A stretch of 64,000 bases of DNA from Hirsutella rhossiliensis (taxonomy: Eukaryota > Ascomycota > Sordariomycetes > Hypocreales > Ophiocordycipitaceae), in contig NW_025408676.1 in NCBI RefSeq assembly GCF_020360975.1, forward strand, positions 434,001-498,000, written 5' to 3'. The notes beneath the pieces are model-generated. The model searched no databases. It was not told the origin of the DNA and saw nothing but the letters and a program-made list of their open reading frames with translations. The position numbers and the translations under genes are program-made. This document shows, in pieces, positions 34,757-45,179 of the stretch (positions are counted from its first letter, which is position 1; each line of letters opens with the position of its first letter).

Positions 34757-35242
34757 TATTATAAAGCGTAGCTTAATTTCGTAGTTATTAAAGATAACCC
34801 TTAGTAAGAGAGACTAAGGAAGCTAAAAATATATTATATAAAAGAAGGAAGAAGGAGCTAAAAAGAAGTATAAAAAGGAGGGTAGGGGTATAAGGGGAAG
34901 TATAAGTAGTAATAGCTTTTTATAAAGGTAGTAAGAGATAAGATAGATATACTAGTAACGGCTAAAAAGGAGGGGAAAAACTAGTAAAAAGCTTAGTAGT
35001 TAAAAGGATATTAGTAGCTTCTTTAAGTATAATTTTCTTTATTAATTAAGATACTAAATAAGTATAAAAAAGGGCGTTAGTTAAAAGAAAGAAGGATAAT
35101 TAAGGTAATATAATAATTACTCCCTTACCTTAATTACTACTCCTATAAGATTTAAATATCTCTACCTTACCTATCTATCCCTTTACTTTTACTTTTACCT
35201 TTATATATTTTATATATACTTTTTATATTTCTTTTTATAAGA
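34757..35242 (+). repeat. 3' LTR of D2
   Basis: Starts TATTATAAAG, ends TTTTATAAGA; 486 bp. Followed by the TSD ATATA at 35243-35247. More heavily RIPed at its start than the 5' copy, which keeps CGCG. Confidence 0.92.
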
Positions 35243-35247
35243 ATATA

Positions 35248-36051
35248 TACTATCTTACTTCCTTTTTATTTAACGATATTTAGTATATAAACGTTTAATA
35301 GTTATAGTAGTCTAATAATACCTTTACTTTATACGCTACCCTTTTAATATAATATTACTAGTATTTAAATAACTTTATAATAACGAATAGTTCTTAGTTT
35401 AAAATACTATAATTAAGTATAGCTTTAGTAAACTTCCTTAACTAAAATATAATTAAATAATAACGCTCTTTATTATTAAGTTAAGAGATAGTCCTTACTA
35501 TTATATATTATAATATATTTATTTTAATATAAATACGTCTTTCTAGATCGTAATATTAAAGGAGTAAGGCTCCTTAAAAAGTATCCTTAAGAGCTTTAAA
35601 CGCTGCTTTTTTAGTAAGGTTTAGTACTATACTCCTTAGCTTCTTTTTATTCTTACTCCCCTTTAATAATATAGTTAAGGGCGCTATAACTCTTAAGTAC
35701 CTATATATAAATTATTAGTAAAAATTATAGAACCTAAGGAAAACCTAAATATTATAGTAGGTTATAGGTTTAGGCTATTAAGCTATTACCTTTACCTATT
35801 AAAGGTCTATTAATACCTTATTAATAAATAAAAGAAATATAAGGAACTTAATTAACTATTAATAAAAGATATACTTTAATAGATTTATATAAACCTTTAT
35901 AGCACTTAGCCTTTCTATTACTTATCCTAAGTATTTAGTATATTCTTTTTTTATCTTAAAGTATATAAGGAAATTATTAAGGTAGACTATATAGATTATA
36001 TTTATAAGCCCTTTAAGCGCTTAATAGATATAGCTCTAAAATATAGCTAGT
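35248..36051 (-). pseudogene. G2 RT palm and RNase H
   Basis: Minus strand, between D2 and D1. At about 36000-35965 a frame reads Y-I-V-Y-L-N-N-F-L-I-Y, the gypsy RT catalytic Y-L-D-D with both Asp codons changed to Asn by G-to-A. RNase H follows to 35248, aligned with 12365-12560 of G1. G1 lacks this RT core. Confidence 0.72.
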
Positions 36052-36056
36052 ATATT

Positions 36057-36532
36057 TGTCGCGAAGCGTGGCCTGATTTCGCAGTTCTCGGAGATATCCC
36101 TTGGCACGAGGGACCTAGGAAGCTGAAAAACAGGTTTTAAGGAAGGAGCAGAAAAGAGGTGTAGAAAGGAGGGTGGGGGCATGAGGGGAAGCAGAAGTGG
36201 CGATGGCTTCCTATAGAGGTGGCGAGAGATAAGACGGATGTGCCGGCAACGGCTAGAAAGGAAGGGAAAAACCGGCAAAAAGCTCGGTAGTTAAAAGGAC
36301 ATTAGTGGCTTCTTTAAGCAGGATCTTCTTTGTCAATTGAGATGCTAGACGGGTATAAAGAGGGGCGTTGGATAGAGGAAAGAAGGACAATCAAGGCAAT
36401 ACAACAATCACTCCCCTACCTTTATTGCTGCCCCCGCAAAATTCAAACATCTCTGCCCTGCCTGTCCTACCCCTTACTCCCAATTTCACCTTCGTGCATT
36501 TTCATGCACTTCTCGCATCTCTCTTCGCGAGA
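36057..36532 (+). repeat. 5' LTR of D1
   Basis: 476 bp, TGTCGCGAAG to CTTCGCGAGA, a 10-bp terminal inverted repeat with one mismatch; the end is GA rather than the usual CA. Short frames on either strand here are shadows. This is the least mutated D LTR in the window and is used here as the reference. Confidence 0.96.
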
Positions 36533-36546
36533 GTTATAAGCCCGGG
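36533..36546 (+). promoter_or_regulatory. Primer-binding sequence of D1
   Basis: GTTATAAGCCCGGG directly follows the 5' LTR with no gap. The complementary strand, CCGGGCTTATAAC, looks like one side of an anticodon stem plus a seven-base loop CTTATAA (UAU-type). Half-tRNA priming is known for Drosophila copia; that it applies here is inference. Confidence 0.6.
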
Positions 36547-36674
36547 AGGAATAGTATTCCTGTACCTTCCGGCTGCTGCAAAAGGCACTTTACTTGCATC
36601 CCTCGTGGCTTCCTTTTACCCCTCTTACTAGAAAAGCCGATTTTTAACCGACTTTTCTACCTTTCCCCGCAACA

Positions 36675-37720
36675 ATAACGAAAATCGACTCCTCTGCCGT
36701 CCCGACGGTCCGTAGGACGATTCTTGCAGAGCCCCAAGATTGGGATAAGTAGGTAAAGGAGCTACGGGCTCGTGTGGACAGAACCATCCACAATTTGGTC
36801 TTCTCTAATAAGCAGGACCCTCTCGAGCCCCCTCTTCGTCCTAGGGCAACGGAATTTGCAGAGGGAGCTTCCCTCTTCTCCGAGCTAACCTCTGCACAAC
36901 AGAGAGCTTTTTCTGCTGCCTTAGAATCCGTTAGTGCCGCAAAGCTAATCACTCTTCGAGAAGCAGAGACTCCTAGGCAGTGGCTTTTAAAGCTCGAGAC
37001 CTCGACAGCTCCCTCGAGGGGCTATATGACTGACCGTATTAGGAAGACCTATACGGCCCACCTAGGAGCCTTTTCTGCTAGGAACCTGCTAGCTTCTTCG
37101 TAGCTAGCTAAGTGGGAAGAAATCCTTAAGGAAGCTAACTAATACTTCCTCAACTTCGGCCAGTGGCTACGGATATATCTCTGCTAATAAAGCCTATTAG
37201 TGACGGTTACTCGACTATCTTTCGAGAGGCTAGCCGGGAACTAGACGAAGAGGCTGCTAGAGTACAACAGCAAGCAGTCTTATTCCTTCGTGGACAGCAC
37301 TCGACCTAGACGGCTCGACCTGCTGCCCCTGCAGCTGCTGCAGCCCCTGTTGCTGCGGCTCCCGCTGCTGCTGCTGCGGCTGTTGCTCCTTCGGCTCCAC
37401 CTCCCTCGAGAGCATCAACACCGTTATCAACGGCTGCCCTAGGCCCGGCCCCGGCTCCGCCTCTTGCTCCGGGCCCGGCCCCCCCGTTAGTTAGACCGGC
37501 CCGACTAGTCCCCTAATAGACCTTTTAGTCCGTTAGTCGAAAAATCAGGGAACTAGTCGAAATCGAACCTCTTCGTCAAAATCAGCAACAAGGGGTAAAA
37601 AGGGGAGGTTTTCAAGCAGACCTTCCGGATCGGGACGAGGATTCCTCGAAGAAACGAAAGACTAGACGAAACGGCTGCCTAGCTTGCAAATCCCTAGGCC
37701 ATCGATTATTACAATGCTAG
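36675..37720 (+). pseudogene. gag: D1 gag with Pro/Ala linker and CCHC knuckle
   Basis: Structural Gag protein of a copia element, which forms the virus-like particle and packages the RNA. The frame begins near 36675, where the likely start reads ATA followed by T-K-I-D-S-S-A; a block L-A-E-P-Q-D-W-D-K typical of copia Gag follows. The longest stop-free piece is 36774-37103 (about 109 codons). The reading frame shifts near 37150-37172, where D1 is 10 bp shorter than D2, then continues in the +2 phase: a glutamine-rich helix, a Pro/Ala-rich linker (37318-37430) and a knuckle C-L-A-C-K-S-L-G-H-R-L-L-Q-C at 37676-37717. Stops are CAA/CAG to TAA/TAG. Confidence 0.85.
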
Positions 37721-38430
37721 CAGGTCTTCGAGGAAAACAGACCTAAAGGATTCAACCCTTTAAAGAGGCTATAAGAAACGATATAATAGTCTCTTAAGGA
37801 GGACCCCTCGTTGTAGAAGAAGATAGACGAGATTCGGGTTGCTAAGAAATAGCAACTAACGCCGCTACCCCTATTCGAGCCGCAAATTCGAGGAAAAATC
37901 GTTGGTATAGTAAATCCGGCCTTTATCTTCCCTACGGATCAATAAGGCTAAGACTAACCGTTAGAGCCCTCCGATTATCCCCTACGAAAATCAGCTATCC
38001 TTAACTCTGGTGCTTCCCTCGATATCTACAATACACTCTCACGATTCCGGTCCTTTAAGAAGGCACGGAGGGAATACCTTATTGCCGGGGAATTAACTAT
38101 ACGGATAGAGGGGTACGGAAGGGTGAATTTCACGATAAAATTACCTAATAGGTCTATACGAATTCTTCGACGAAAAAGGGTAGCTTTTTACCCTCGATTT
38201 TTAACGAGCCTGATTTCCTTCCGCCTTCTTCGAGAGGAAGGAATCTTCTAGGATACGACGTCTAAGCCTACGAGGCTAGTCTAGAAGAATCACACTATTA
38301 GGCTTATCGAGGAAAAATTCGGTTAATTTATTCTCGAATTCCGACCTATCCTTAGGAAGGAACCACTCGAGAAGTTAGCTTTCCCTGCTAGGAGGAATAG
38401 GTCTACTATAAAGGACCCTCTTCCGGCAGC
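37721..38430 (+). pseudogene. D1 protease region
   Basis: Same phase as the knuckle. At 38003-38011 the frame reads N-S-G-A-S where copia aspartic proteases have D-S-G-A-S; the change GAC to AAC lies in a TG context, so RIP explains it. This removes the catalytic aspartate. In-frame TAG/TAA codons lie on both sides. The protease would have released Gag, integrase and RT from the polyprotein. Confidence 0.75.
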
Positions 38431-39420
38431 CCAAGGAGACGGCATTCTTTGGCACGCACGACTTGGTCACCCGGGCCCCTTAGCTTTACATAAGCTAGGA
38501 CAACAATAGGGCGTACGAATAAGGGGACCAAAGACCGTCGAATGCGAACACTGCGGCCAAGGAAAGACTAGAAGACGAATTTCTAGACGAACGCCTTTAC
38601 GGCCGGACTAGCCGTATACGGAAATTTGGGTCGATTAGACCGACGTCTCTAGGGATTAGGAAAGCTTCGTTAGGGTGATGTTTTTCACAGACGCCTTTTT
38701 AGGGATGGTTTTCCCCTATTTCTTACGGACCTACCTAAGTAAGCATAACTAGTCTACCCTCCGGGACTTCGTTAACTAGATGAATTCCTACTTTAGCTAT
38801 AAGGTAAAGAAGATACGGTCTAACGGAGAGCTATTTACGAAAAATATCTTAAAGTGGCTTCGAAAAAGGGGCATTTTACCCCTCCCGTTAGCACCGAATA
38901 CCTAGGCCTAGAACGGAGGGGCAGAAAGATCAGGGGGTGCTATGATAGAAAGGGCCCGTACGATAAGACTTGCTGCGAGGCTTCCCCACGACCTTTAGAG
39001 GGAAGTCGTTGAGACCGCCTATTACCTTCGGAACCGGACCCCGAGGGACCCTAAGGACCCTAGGGAACTAAACTAAGGAATAGACTAGAAATCCCCCCTC
39101 GAGCTCTTTACGAAGAAGAGGGCCTCGCTAGCCTACCTTCGTGCCTACGGCTATAAGGCATACGCTATAACTGCCGATGTATAGCTAAAAAGGAAGAAGA
39201 AAAGAAAGCTTAATCCTAGAGCCTTTATTAGTTACCTCGTTAGTTATAATTCTACGAATATCTTCCGGATCTAGATTCCTCTTCTTCGGAAGGTTATTTT
39301 GACTAGGGATATGATTTTCAACGAATCTAGCTTCTTCGACGGAAAGAGGGATCAATAGCCCCTCTTACTCTCTTAACGTTAGCTAATTTAGAAGATCTAA
39401 ATTCCCCCTTCCTAATAGTC
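38431..39420 (+). pseudogene. D1 integrase
   Basis: Zinc domain: L-W-H-A-R-L-G-H-P-G near 38445-38483 and C-E-H-C at 38543-38554. Catalytic core: first Asp in T-D-V at 38642-38644; the second reads R-S-N-G-E at about 38816-38830 with Asn (38822-38824) where Asp is expected, a RIP-context change; the Glu lies in G-G-A-E-R at 38924-38926. The C-terminal part includes a Y-N-S-T-N-I-F-R-I block near 39245. At least eight in-frame stops. It would have inserted the cDNA. Confidence 0.82.
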
Positions 39421-39800
39421 TTAAGAAGAGGTCCTAGACGAGGAAACGGAAAAAGAAACCGACGTCGAAGTAGTAGAAGATAACGCTAACTTCGAGGAAG
39501 AAGAAGAAGAGGAAGCTACTAGATTAGATGATCTAGACGAAGAAGGAGACTATAGGAAAGCGGTAGAGCTAGAATACGCCTACCTACCTACGCCTCCTCC
39601 TACGTAAGAAGAAGATCTAGAAGTAGCTTTTTTAGTTAGTCTTCCCGTCTCGGCCCCTAAGGGGGTAGGAAAGGCACCTCTCTCGAAGGATTACCCGGCT
39701 GCCTTTTTATCCCTACTTCGAGAAGTAAAGGAAGGTATAGGGCCCGATACGGATACTAAAGAAGACTAACCTCTCCCCTATTTCGATCGTTTTCCCGACT
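39421..39800 (+). pseudogene. D1 acidic linker between integrase and RT
   Basis: An open Glu/Asp-rich stretch (E-E-E-E-E-E-A near 39490-39520, then D-D-L-D-E-E-G-D) typical of the non-conserved spacer in copia Pol, ending in a hydrophobic segment around 39625-39760. Only a few RIP stops. Confidence 0.6.
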
Positions 39801-40840
39801 TCTATCTAACGCCTATAGAAGACGGTTCCTACGGAGCATTCATAGCAGGCCGGCTCTTTAAGCCATAGCTATTAGCAAGGAAGGCATATAAAAGAGACCT
39901 CCCGGACCCACCAGCAAACCAGAAGCAGCTAGAAAGACACCCCTTTAGAGACCAGTTTTTCTAGGCCTAGAAAGACCACCTAGCCTCACACGAAGAGATA
40001 GGGTCTTTCGAAGAGGTCCTTAAGGAAAAAGCAAGAGGAAAACAGGTCCTTAGCTATAAGTGGGTCTTTATCTATAAGACTAATAAACACGGCTTCCTTT
40101 AAAAGTGCAAGGCCCGGCTAGTTATCTATAGGAATTAATAGGAAAAAGGGGATTTACCTACTAGGGCAACCACCCTAGCTAGGATGTCTTTTCGGACCCT
40201 TATAGCTATAGCAGCAGAATTCGACCTCGAGCTCGATTAAATAGATACAGTTAACGCCTTTATTAACTGCCTACTTAAGGAAGAAGAAGTTGTCTATATA
40301 CGCCTTCTACTAGGCTTCCAATAGCTAGGAAAGGTTCTACGGCTTAGGAAAGCTCTATACGGACTACGAAGATCACCCCTTCTTTAGCAATAGCATTTAA
40401 TAGGTTCCCTCGAAGCCCTAGGCTTTAAGAAAGTCCCTTAGGAACCGTATATAATATAGAAAGGTAAAATCACGGTCTTCTTCTACGTCGACGATATTAT
40501 CTAGGCCTACCTAAAAGAGGAAGAGGCTGCTGCTAGGGAGGCTATACGAGGCCTACAATAAAGGTATAAGATAACTAGGCTAGGGGAGCTAAAGTAGTTC
40601 CTAGGGATACGAATCCTTAGGAATAGGTCCTAACGGACTATCTAGCTTACCTAAGACGCCTATATCGATAAGGTCGCTTATAAATTCCTCCCTAATTCCC
40701 TCGATAAGAAGCTTCCCTCTACGCCTATATTAGACGAAGAGCTTTTGCCTAATCCGTCCTTTTAAGCAAGGGAGCAAGAGAAACACTAATATTAATAGAA
40801 GGTAGGCTCCCTGCTTTTTTTAGCTATTTCTACTAGACCG
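39801..40840 (+). pseudogene. D1 reverse transcriptase (RVT_2)
   Basis: Copia-type RT. Blocks in order: Y-K-W-V-F near 40052-40075, K-A-R-L-V near 40108-40125, N-A-F-I-N near 40255, L-Y-G-L-R near 40358, F-Y-V-D-D at 40481-40495 with both catalytic aspartates intact, then F-L-G-I-R near 40600. RIP stops replace Gln and Trp (for instance just after Y-V-D-D). This is the best preserved RT in the window. It would copy the element's RNA inside the particle. Confidence 0.86.
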
Positions 40841-41515
40841 GATATCTCTTTTACGGTCTCCCGGCTAGCTAGGCATAACTAGAATCCTAGCCCTAGGCAT
40901 TAAGAAGCGGCAGACAGAGCAATCCTTTATCTCTATTTAACGAGATCATATGGTCTGCGCCTAGGAGGGTAGGAAAGGAAGAAATTAGCTGCCGAAATCT
41001 TCCTTTATTCGAGCGATTCGTCCTTTGCGGACAATTCCTTAGATAGAAAGAGCTTATAGGGGTACATTATATCCCTTTTTAGAGGAACTATTGCTTAGAG
41101 AGCTTCGAAACAAGCTACCGTTACTATATTAAGCACGGAGGCAGAGCTACTAGCTCTTTTAGAAGCGTTAAAAGAAGCGATTTTCCTTAGCCGGCTACTA
41201 ATATCGTTACGACTGCAAATTCCGTCCCCGTTAGCTATAGAATGCGATAATACGCAAACTATACGAATTCTTACGGAAAACAGTAAGTTGTTGACCCGGC
41301 TACGGCATATCGATATCTACTAGCATTAGTTACGCTAAGAGGTCTAAAGGGGACTTATTTCCGTCCGTTAGGTTCTAACGGCATCGATAAAAGCCAACGG
41401 TCTTACGAAGCCCCTGCCGAAGCAGAAGCTAGCTGTCTTTTTATAGCAAATTAGGCTAGAAGACGTTCGAGAGAAGCTGTCCTTAGAAGCCCGCCTTAAG
41501 AGTCTATAAGAGGAG
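40841..41515 (+). pseudogene. D1 RNase H
   Basis: Minimal copia RNase H: R-P-D-I-S-F near 40836, S-S-D-S-S-F-A-D near 41011-41034, D-R-K-S-L at 41043, S-T-E-A-E-L-L-A near 41136-41160, I-E-C-D-N near 41238, and a final L-E-D-V-R block near 41458. The acidic residues that hold the metal ions look intact. Several TAG/TAA stops. Confidence 0.8.
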
Positions 41516-41802
41516 CTAATAGCACGTAGGAGGAAGGAGACGTCTATAGCCGAAGAAAGGAATTAGGACTTATCCTAGAGGAGGGCCCCTAGCTTAATTA
41601 GGACTTATTCTTCTTAAAGGCCCCCTTATAGGACTTAATTTCCTCCTAGGCCCCTTTTCTAAAGTAGGTCTAAAGAGCCGGGGCCAAAACCCGGATTTCT
41701 CGAGTAGGGGATAAGTATAGACTAAGACCTCCTCTATACGCTTACCGGCCTAGGTATTTAGCTTTACCCTTTCTATAAGGGCAGGCTATAGCTAAGGGGG
41801 TG
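41516..41802 (+). other. D1 3' non-coding region: repeated motif and polypurine tract
   Basis: Three copies of a motif like ATTAGGACTTA (41562, 41597) and ATAGGACTTAA (41629) alternate with GAGGGCCCC or AGGCCCC words. The polypurine tract AAGGGGG is at 41794-41800, two bases before the 3' LTR. Confidence 0.6.
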
Positions 41803-42277
41803 TGTCGCGAAGCGTGGCCTGATTTCGTAGTTCTCGGAGATATCCCTTGGCACGAGGGACCTAGGAAGCTAAAAAACAGGTTTTAAGGAAGGAGTAGAAA
41901 AGAGGTGTAGAAAGGAGGGTGGGGGCATGAGGGGAAGCAGAAGTGGCGATAGCTTCCTATAGAGGTGGCGAGAGATAAGACGGATGTGCCGGCAACGGCT
42001 AGAAAGGAAGGGAAAAACCGGCAAAAAGCTCGGTAGTTAAAAGGACATTAGTGGCTTCTTTAAGCAGGATCTTCTTTGTTAATTGAGATGCTAGACGGGT
42101 ATAAAGAGGGCGTTGGATAGAGGAAAGAAGGACAATCAAGGCAATACAACAATCACTCCCCTACCTTTATTGCTGCCCCCGCAAAATTCAAACATCTCTG
42201 CCCTGCCTGTCCTACCCCTTACTCCTAATTTCACCTTCGTGCATTTTCATGCACTTCTCGCATCTCTCTTCGCGAGA
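41803..42277 (+). repeat. 3' LTR of D1
   Basis: 475 bp, identical to the 5' LTR except six CpA/TpG transitions (T or A in this copy each time) and one missing G. Followed by TSD ATATT at 42278-42282. Confidence 0.96.
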
Positions 42278-42282
42278 ATATT

Positions 42283-43498
42283 AGTAAGTCTAAAAGGTAT
42301 TACTAGGTATTTTAAATATTTATATTATATTTAAAAAGCTATTTTTTATTTATTACCTTCTTAAATTTAAATACGTTAATATATATTTTATATATTAATC
42401 TTATAAAAATACTTAGCTCTTTAATAGCGGTTAATAATCTCTAAAATAAAAGGTAAAAGGTACCGATTCTTTTATATAACCTAGTTAAGTCCTTAGTAGT
42501 CTATATATAGCTATAAAGTAGTATCTTTCTTTAAAATAAAAAGGATAGGCGCCCTAGCTAGGCTCTTTAACTCCTAGATTATTCTCCTTTTTATTATATC
42601 TTAGATTTAGTTACGTAATACTTAGAGTTCCCTTTATAATAAAAGGTAAATCGGTCTATAAAAGGGTTTTATATTAAGGATTAAATTAATTAAGTAATCT
42701 ATTCCCTTTTTCGCTAGTAATAATTTAGATTTATTAGCTAAAAAAGTATTTTAAAACTAGTAAAGAGTTAATAGGATTTCGGCCTATTCTTCTTATAAAA
42801 TCCCTTTATCTTTATCTTTATTTAATAATAAGATTAGCTTAGGATTAAGCGCTATTATATATACCCTTACCTTATTTTTATATTCTTAAAGGAATTTATA
42901 AGGGTTTTATAAGGTTTCGCTACTTAGTTAATACTTAAACTACTACTATTATTTCTATAAGATAATATAAATACGTTTATCCTTTTAAGTAGTAAATAAT
43001 AAAAGGATTAATACTTAATCGTTTAGTATTAACTTATTAATACTAATATAAAAAAAAGTAATTATCTTTTTAGTACCTCTTATATATATTATTTAAAGCG
43101 GTATTAACTATACTTTATATTCCCTTACCTTATTATTACTAAGCCTTAATAACCTAAGGTATAATAGCGCTACTTATGGTAATCCTTACTATTAAGTAAA
43201 GTATATATTTATAAGGTTAATAGTACTATAAGTATCTAATTATATAGGGACTTTAGTAAGGTTTCGCTTTAATATTATTATAGTAGTTTTAAGTAACTAT
43301 CTTATAAGTATTAAGTTTATTAAGAGAAAGGCATTTACCTTAATATCTTACTTTTTCTTTATTTTATAGTATTAAGTCTAAGAGTCTTTACTAAGGTTTC
43401 TACCTTTAAAGGATTAATATATTTTATAAATAGGTATCCTAGCTTATTATATTAAAAATATATAATTCTTAATTAAGTAAAAGATCCCTTTCTTTAAT
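42283..43498 (-). pseudogene. G2 gag end, protease and RT N-terminal part
   Basis: Minus strand from 43498: gag knuckle region (matches 11400-11460 of G1), protease, and RT fingers to 42283, aligned with 11460-12240 of G1. Beyond it, G2 resumes across D1 with the RT palm. All frames RIPed; a few CG and TG remain. Confidence 0.65.
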
Positions 43499-43974
43499 TC
43501 TTATAAAGAGAGATATAAGAAGTATATAAAAATATATAAAGGTAAAATAAAAAGTAAGGGGTTAAATAAGTAGGGCAAAGAGATTTAATTCTTATAGGAG
43601 TAGTAATAAAGGTAAAGGAGTAATTATTATACTACCTTAATTATCCTTCTTTCCTCTATCTAACGCCCCTCTTTATACCTATTTAGTATCTTAATTTATA
43701 AAGAAGATCCTACTTAAAGAAGCTACTAATATCCTTTTAACTACTAAGCTTTTTACTAGTTTTCCCCCTCTTTTCTAGCCGTTACTAATAGATCTATTTT
43801 ATCTTTCGTTACCTCTATAAGAGGCTATCGCTACTTTTACTTCCCCTCTTACCCCTACCTTCCTCTTTATACCTCCTTTTAGCTCCTTTATTAAAACCTA
43901 TTTTTTAGCTTCCTAGGTCCTTTATACTAAGGGATATCTCCGAGAACTATAAAATTAGGCTATACTTTACGATA
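43499..43974 (-). repeat. 3' LTR of D3
   Basis: Starts TCTTATAAAG, ends CTTTACGATA, 476 bp. Left flank TTAAT is the candidate TSD. The polypurine tract follows as CCCCCTT at 43977-43983. Confidence 0.9.
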
Positions 43975-45152
43975 TACCCCCTTAGCTATAGCTTATAATT
44001 ATAGAAAGGGTAAAGCTAAATACTTAGGCCGGTAAGCGTATAGAGGAGGTCTTAGTCTATACTTATCCCCTACTTAAGAAATCCGGGTTTTAGCCCTAAG
44101 CTCTTTTAAACCTACTTTAGGAAAAGGGGCTTTAAGGAGGAAATTAAGTCCTATAAGAAAGGGGGGCTTCTCTAAGGATAAGTCCTTAAAAATAAAGCCT
44201 TTAGGAAGAATAAGTCCTAATTAAGCTAGGGGCCCTCCTTTAAGATAAGTCTTAATTCCTCTCTTTAGCTATAGACGTCTCCTTCCTCCTATATACTATT
44301 AGCTCCTCTTCTAGACTCTTAAGGCGGGCTTCTAAGGATAGCTTCTCTTAAACGTCTTCTAGCTTAATTTACTATAAAAAGATAGCTAGCTTTTACTTTG
44401 GTAAGGGCTTTATAAGACTATTATCTTTTATTAATACTATTAAAACCTAATAAACGGAAAAAGTCCCTTTTATACCTCTTAGCGTAACTAATGTTAGTAG
44501 ATATTAATATACTATAGCTAGGTAGATAGCTTACTATTTTCCTTTATAAGAATTTATATAGTCTATATATTATTATATTCTATAGCTAATAGGGTCGGAA
44601 TTTATAGTTATAGATATATTAATAGCTAGCTAAGGAAAATCGCTTCTTTTAACGCTTTTAAAAGTGCTAGTAGCTTTACCTCTATACTTAAGGTCGTAAT
44701 AGTAGCTTACTTTAAAGCTCTTTAAGTAATAGTTCCTTTAAAAAGGGATATAATATACCCTTATAAGCTTTTTCTATCTAAGGAATTATTTATAAAGGAC
44801 GAATCGCTTAAATAAAGAAAGATTTTAGTAGCTAATTTCCTTCCCTACCCTCCTAAGCATATACTATATAATCTCGTTAAATAGAGATAAAGGATTACTT
44901 AGTTAACTACTTTTTAGTGCCTAGGGCTAGGATTCTAGTCCTAGGTAAGCTAGATAGTCCGTTAGGACCTATTCTAAAGAATTCGTATTTATAGGAACTA
45001 CTTTAGCTCCCCTAGCCTAGTTATCTTATACCTTTATTATAGGCCTTTTATAGCCTCCGTAGTATTTACTTCTTCCTCTTTTAAGTAGGCCTAGATAATA
45101 TCTTCGATATAAAAGAAGTCTATAATTTTACCCTTCTATATTATATATAGGC
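43499..45152 (-). mobile_element. Truncated copia element D3: 3' LTR to RT
   Basis: Reverse D element: 3' LTR at left (43499-43974), then polypurine tract, RNase H and RT on the minus strand up to about 45152, just 5' of the Y-V-D-D region (read here near 45090-45110). The rest, including gag and the 5' LTR, is missing; LINE L3 follows. No second TSD can be found, so a deletion removed part of D3 and the 5' end of G2. Confidence 0.8.
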
Positions 45153-45179
45153 ATAGTAGGAACTAACTAAGGCGCCCCC

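Larger units (their letters stand above)
28268..35242 (+). mobile_element. Ty1/copia element D2, RIP-saturated
   Basis: Complete element: 5' LTR 28268-28753, primer site, gag-pol, polypurine tract, 3' LTR 34757-35242, perfect TSD ATATA. 6975 bp including a 767-bp SINE-like insert plus its TSD. Co-linear with D1 but with essentially every CpA mutated. Its gag frame lacks the 10-bp deletion seen in D1. Its zinc knuckle is spaced C-x2-C-x3-H-x4-C rather than D1's C-x2-C-x4-H-x4-C, so D1 and D2 are subfamilies rather than simple copies. Confidence 0.93.
36057..42277 (+). mobile_element. Ty1/copia element D1, complete and youngest
   Basis: 6221-bp element: 5' LTR 36057-36532, primer site, gag-pol, polypurine tract, 3' LTR 41803-42277, perfect TSD ATATT (36052-36056 and 42278-42282). 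It retains many CA and TG dinucleotides, unlike its surroundings. The LTRs differ at six positions, all C-to-T or G-to-A in CpA context, plus one G indel. The internal region nevertheless has stops, a 10-bp gag deletion, and Asp-to-Asn changes at protease and integrase active sites, so it is inactive now. Confidence 0.96.
26110..43498 (-). mobile_element. Ty3/gypsy chromovirus G2, split by D2 and D1
   Basis: One gypsy element read on the minus strand in three pieces: 42283-43498, 35248-36051 and 26110-28262, separated by D1 and D2. The pieces join exactly once each D element plus one TSD copy is removed, and their order matches G1. It carries gag knuckle, protease/RT, RNase H, integrase and a C-terminal chromodomain. 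The 5' part is cut by D3 at 43499. No LTR was identified at the 3' side. RIPed; RT motif Y-L-D-D reads Y-L-N-N. Confidence 0.78.

Noticed and set aside
36036..36631. Open frames of 69-87 codons on both strands across the D1 5' LTR, and the same at 42113-42334
   Set aside because: They lie in LTR non-coding sequence, recur wherever the less-RIPed LTR occurs, and match no retrotransposon domain.
36644..36952. 102-codon open frame on the minus strand
   Set aside because: Antisense shadow of the D1 gag.
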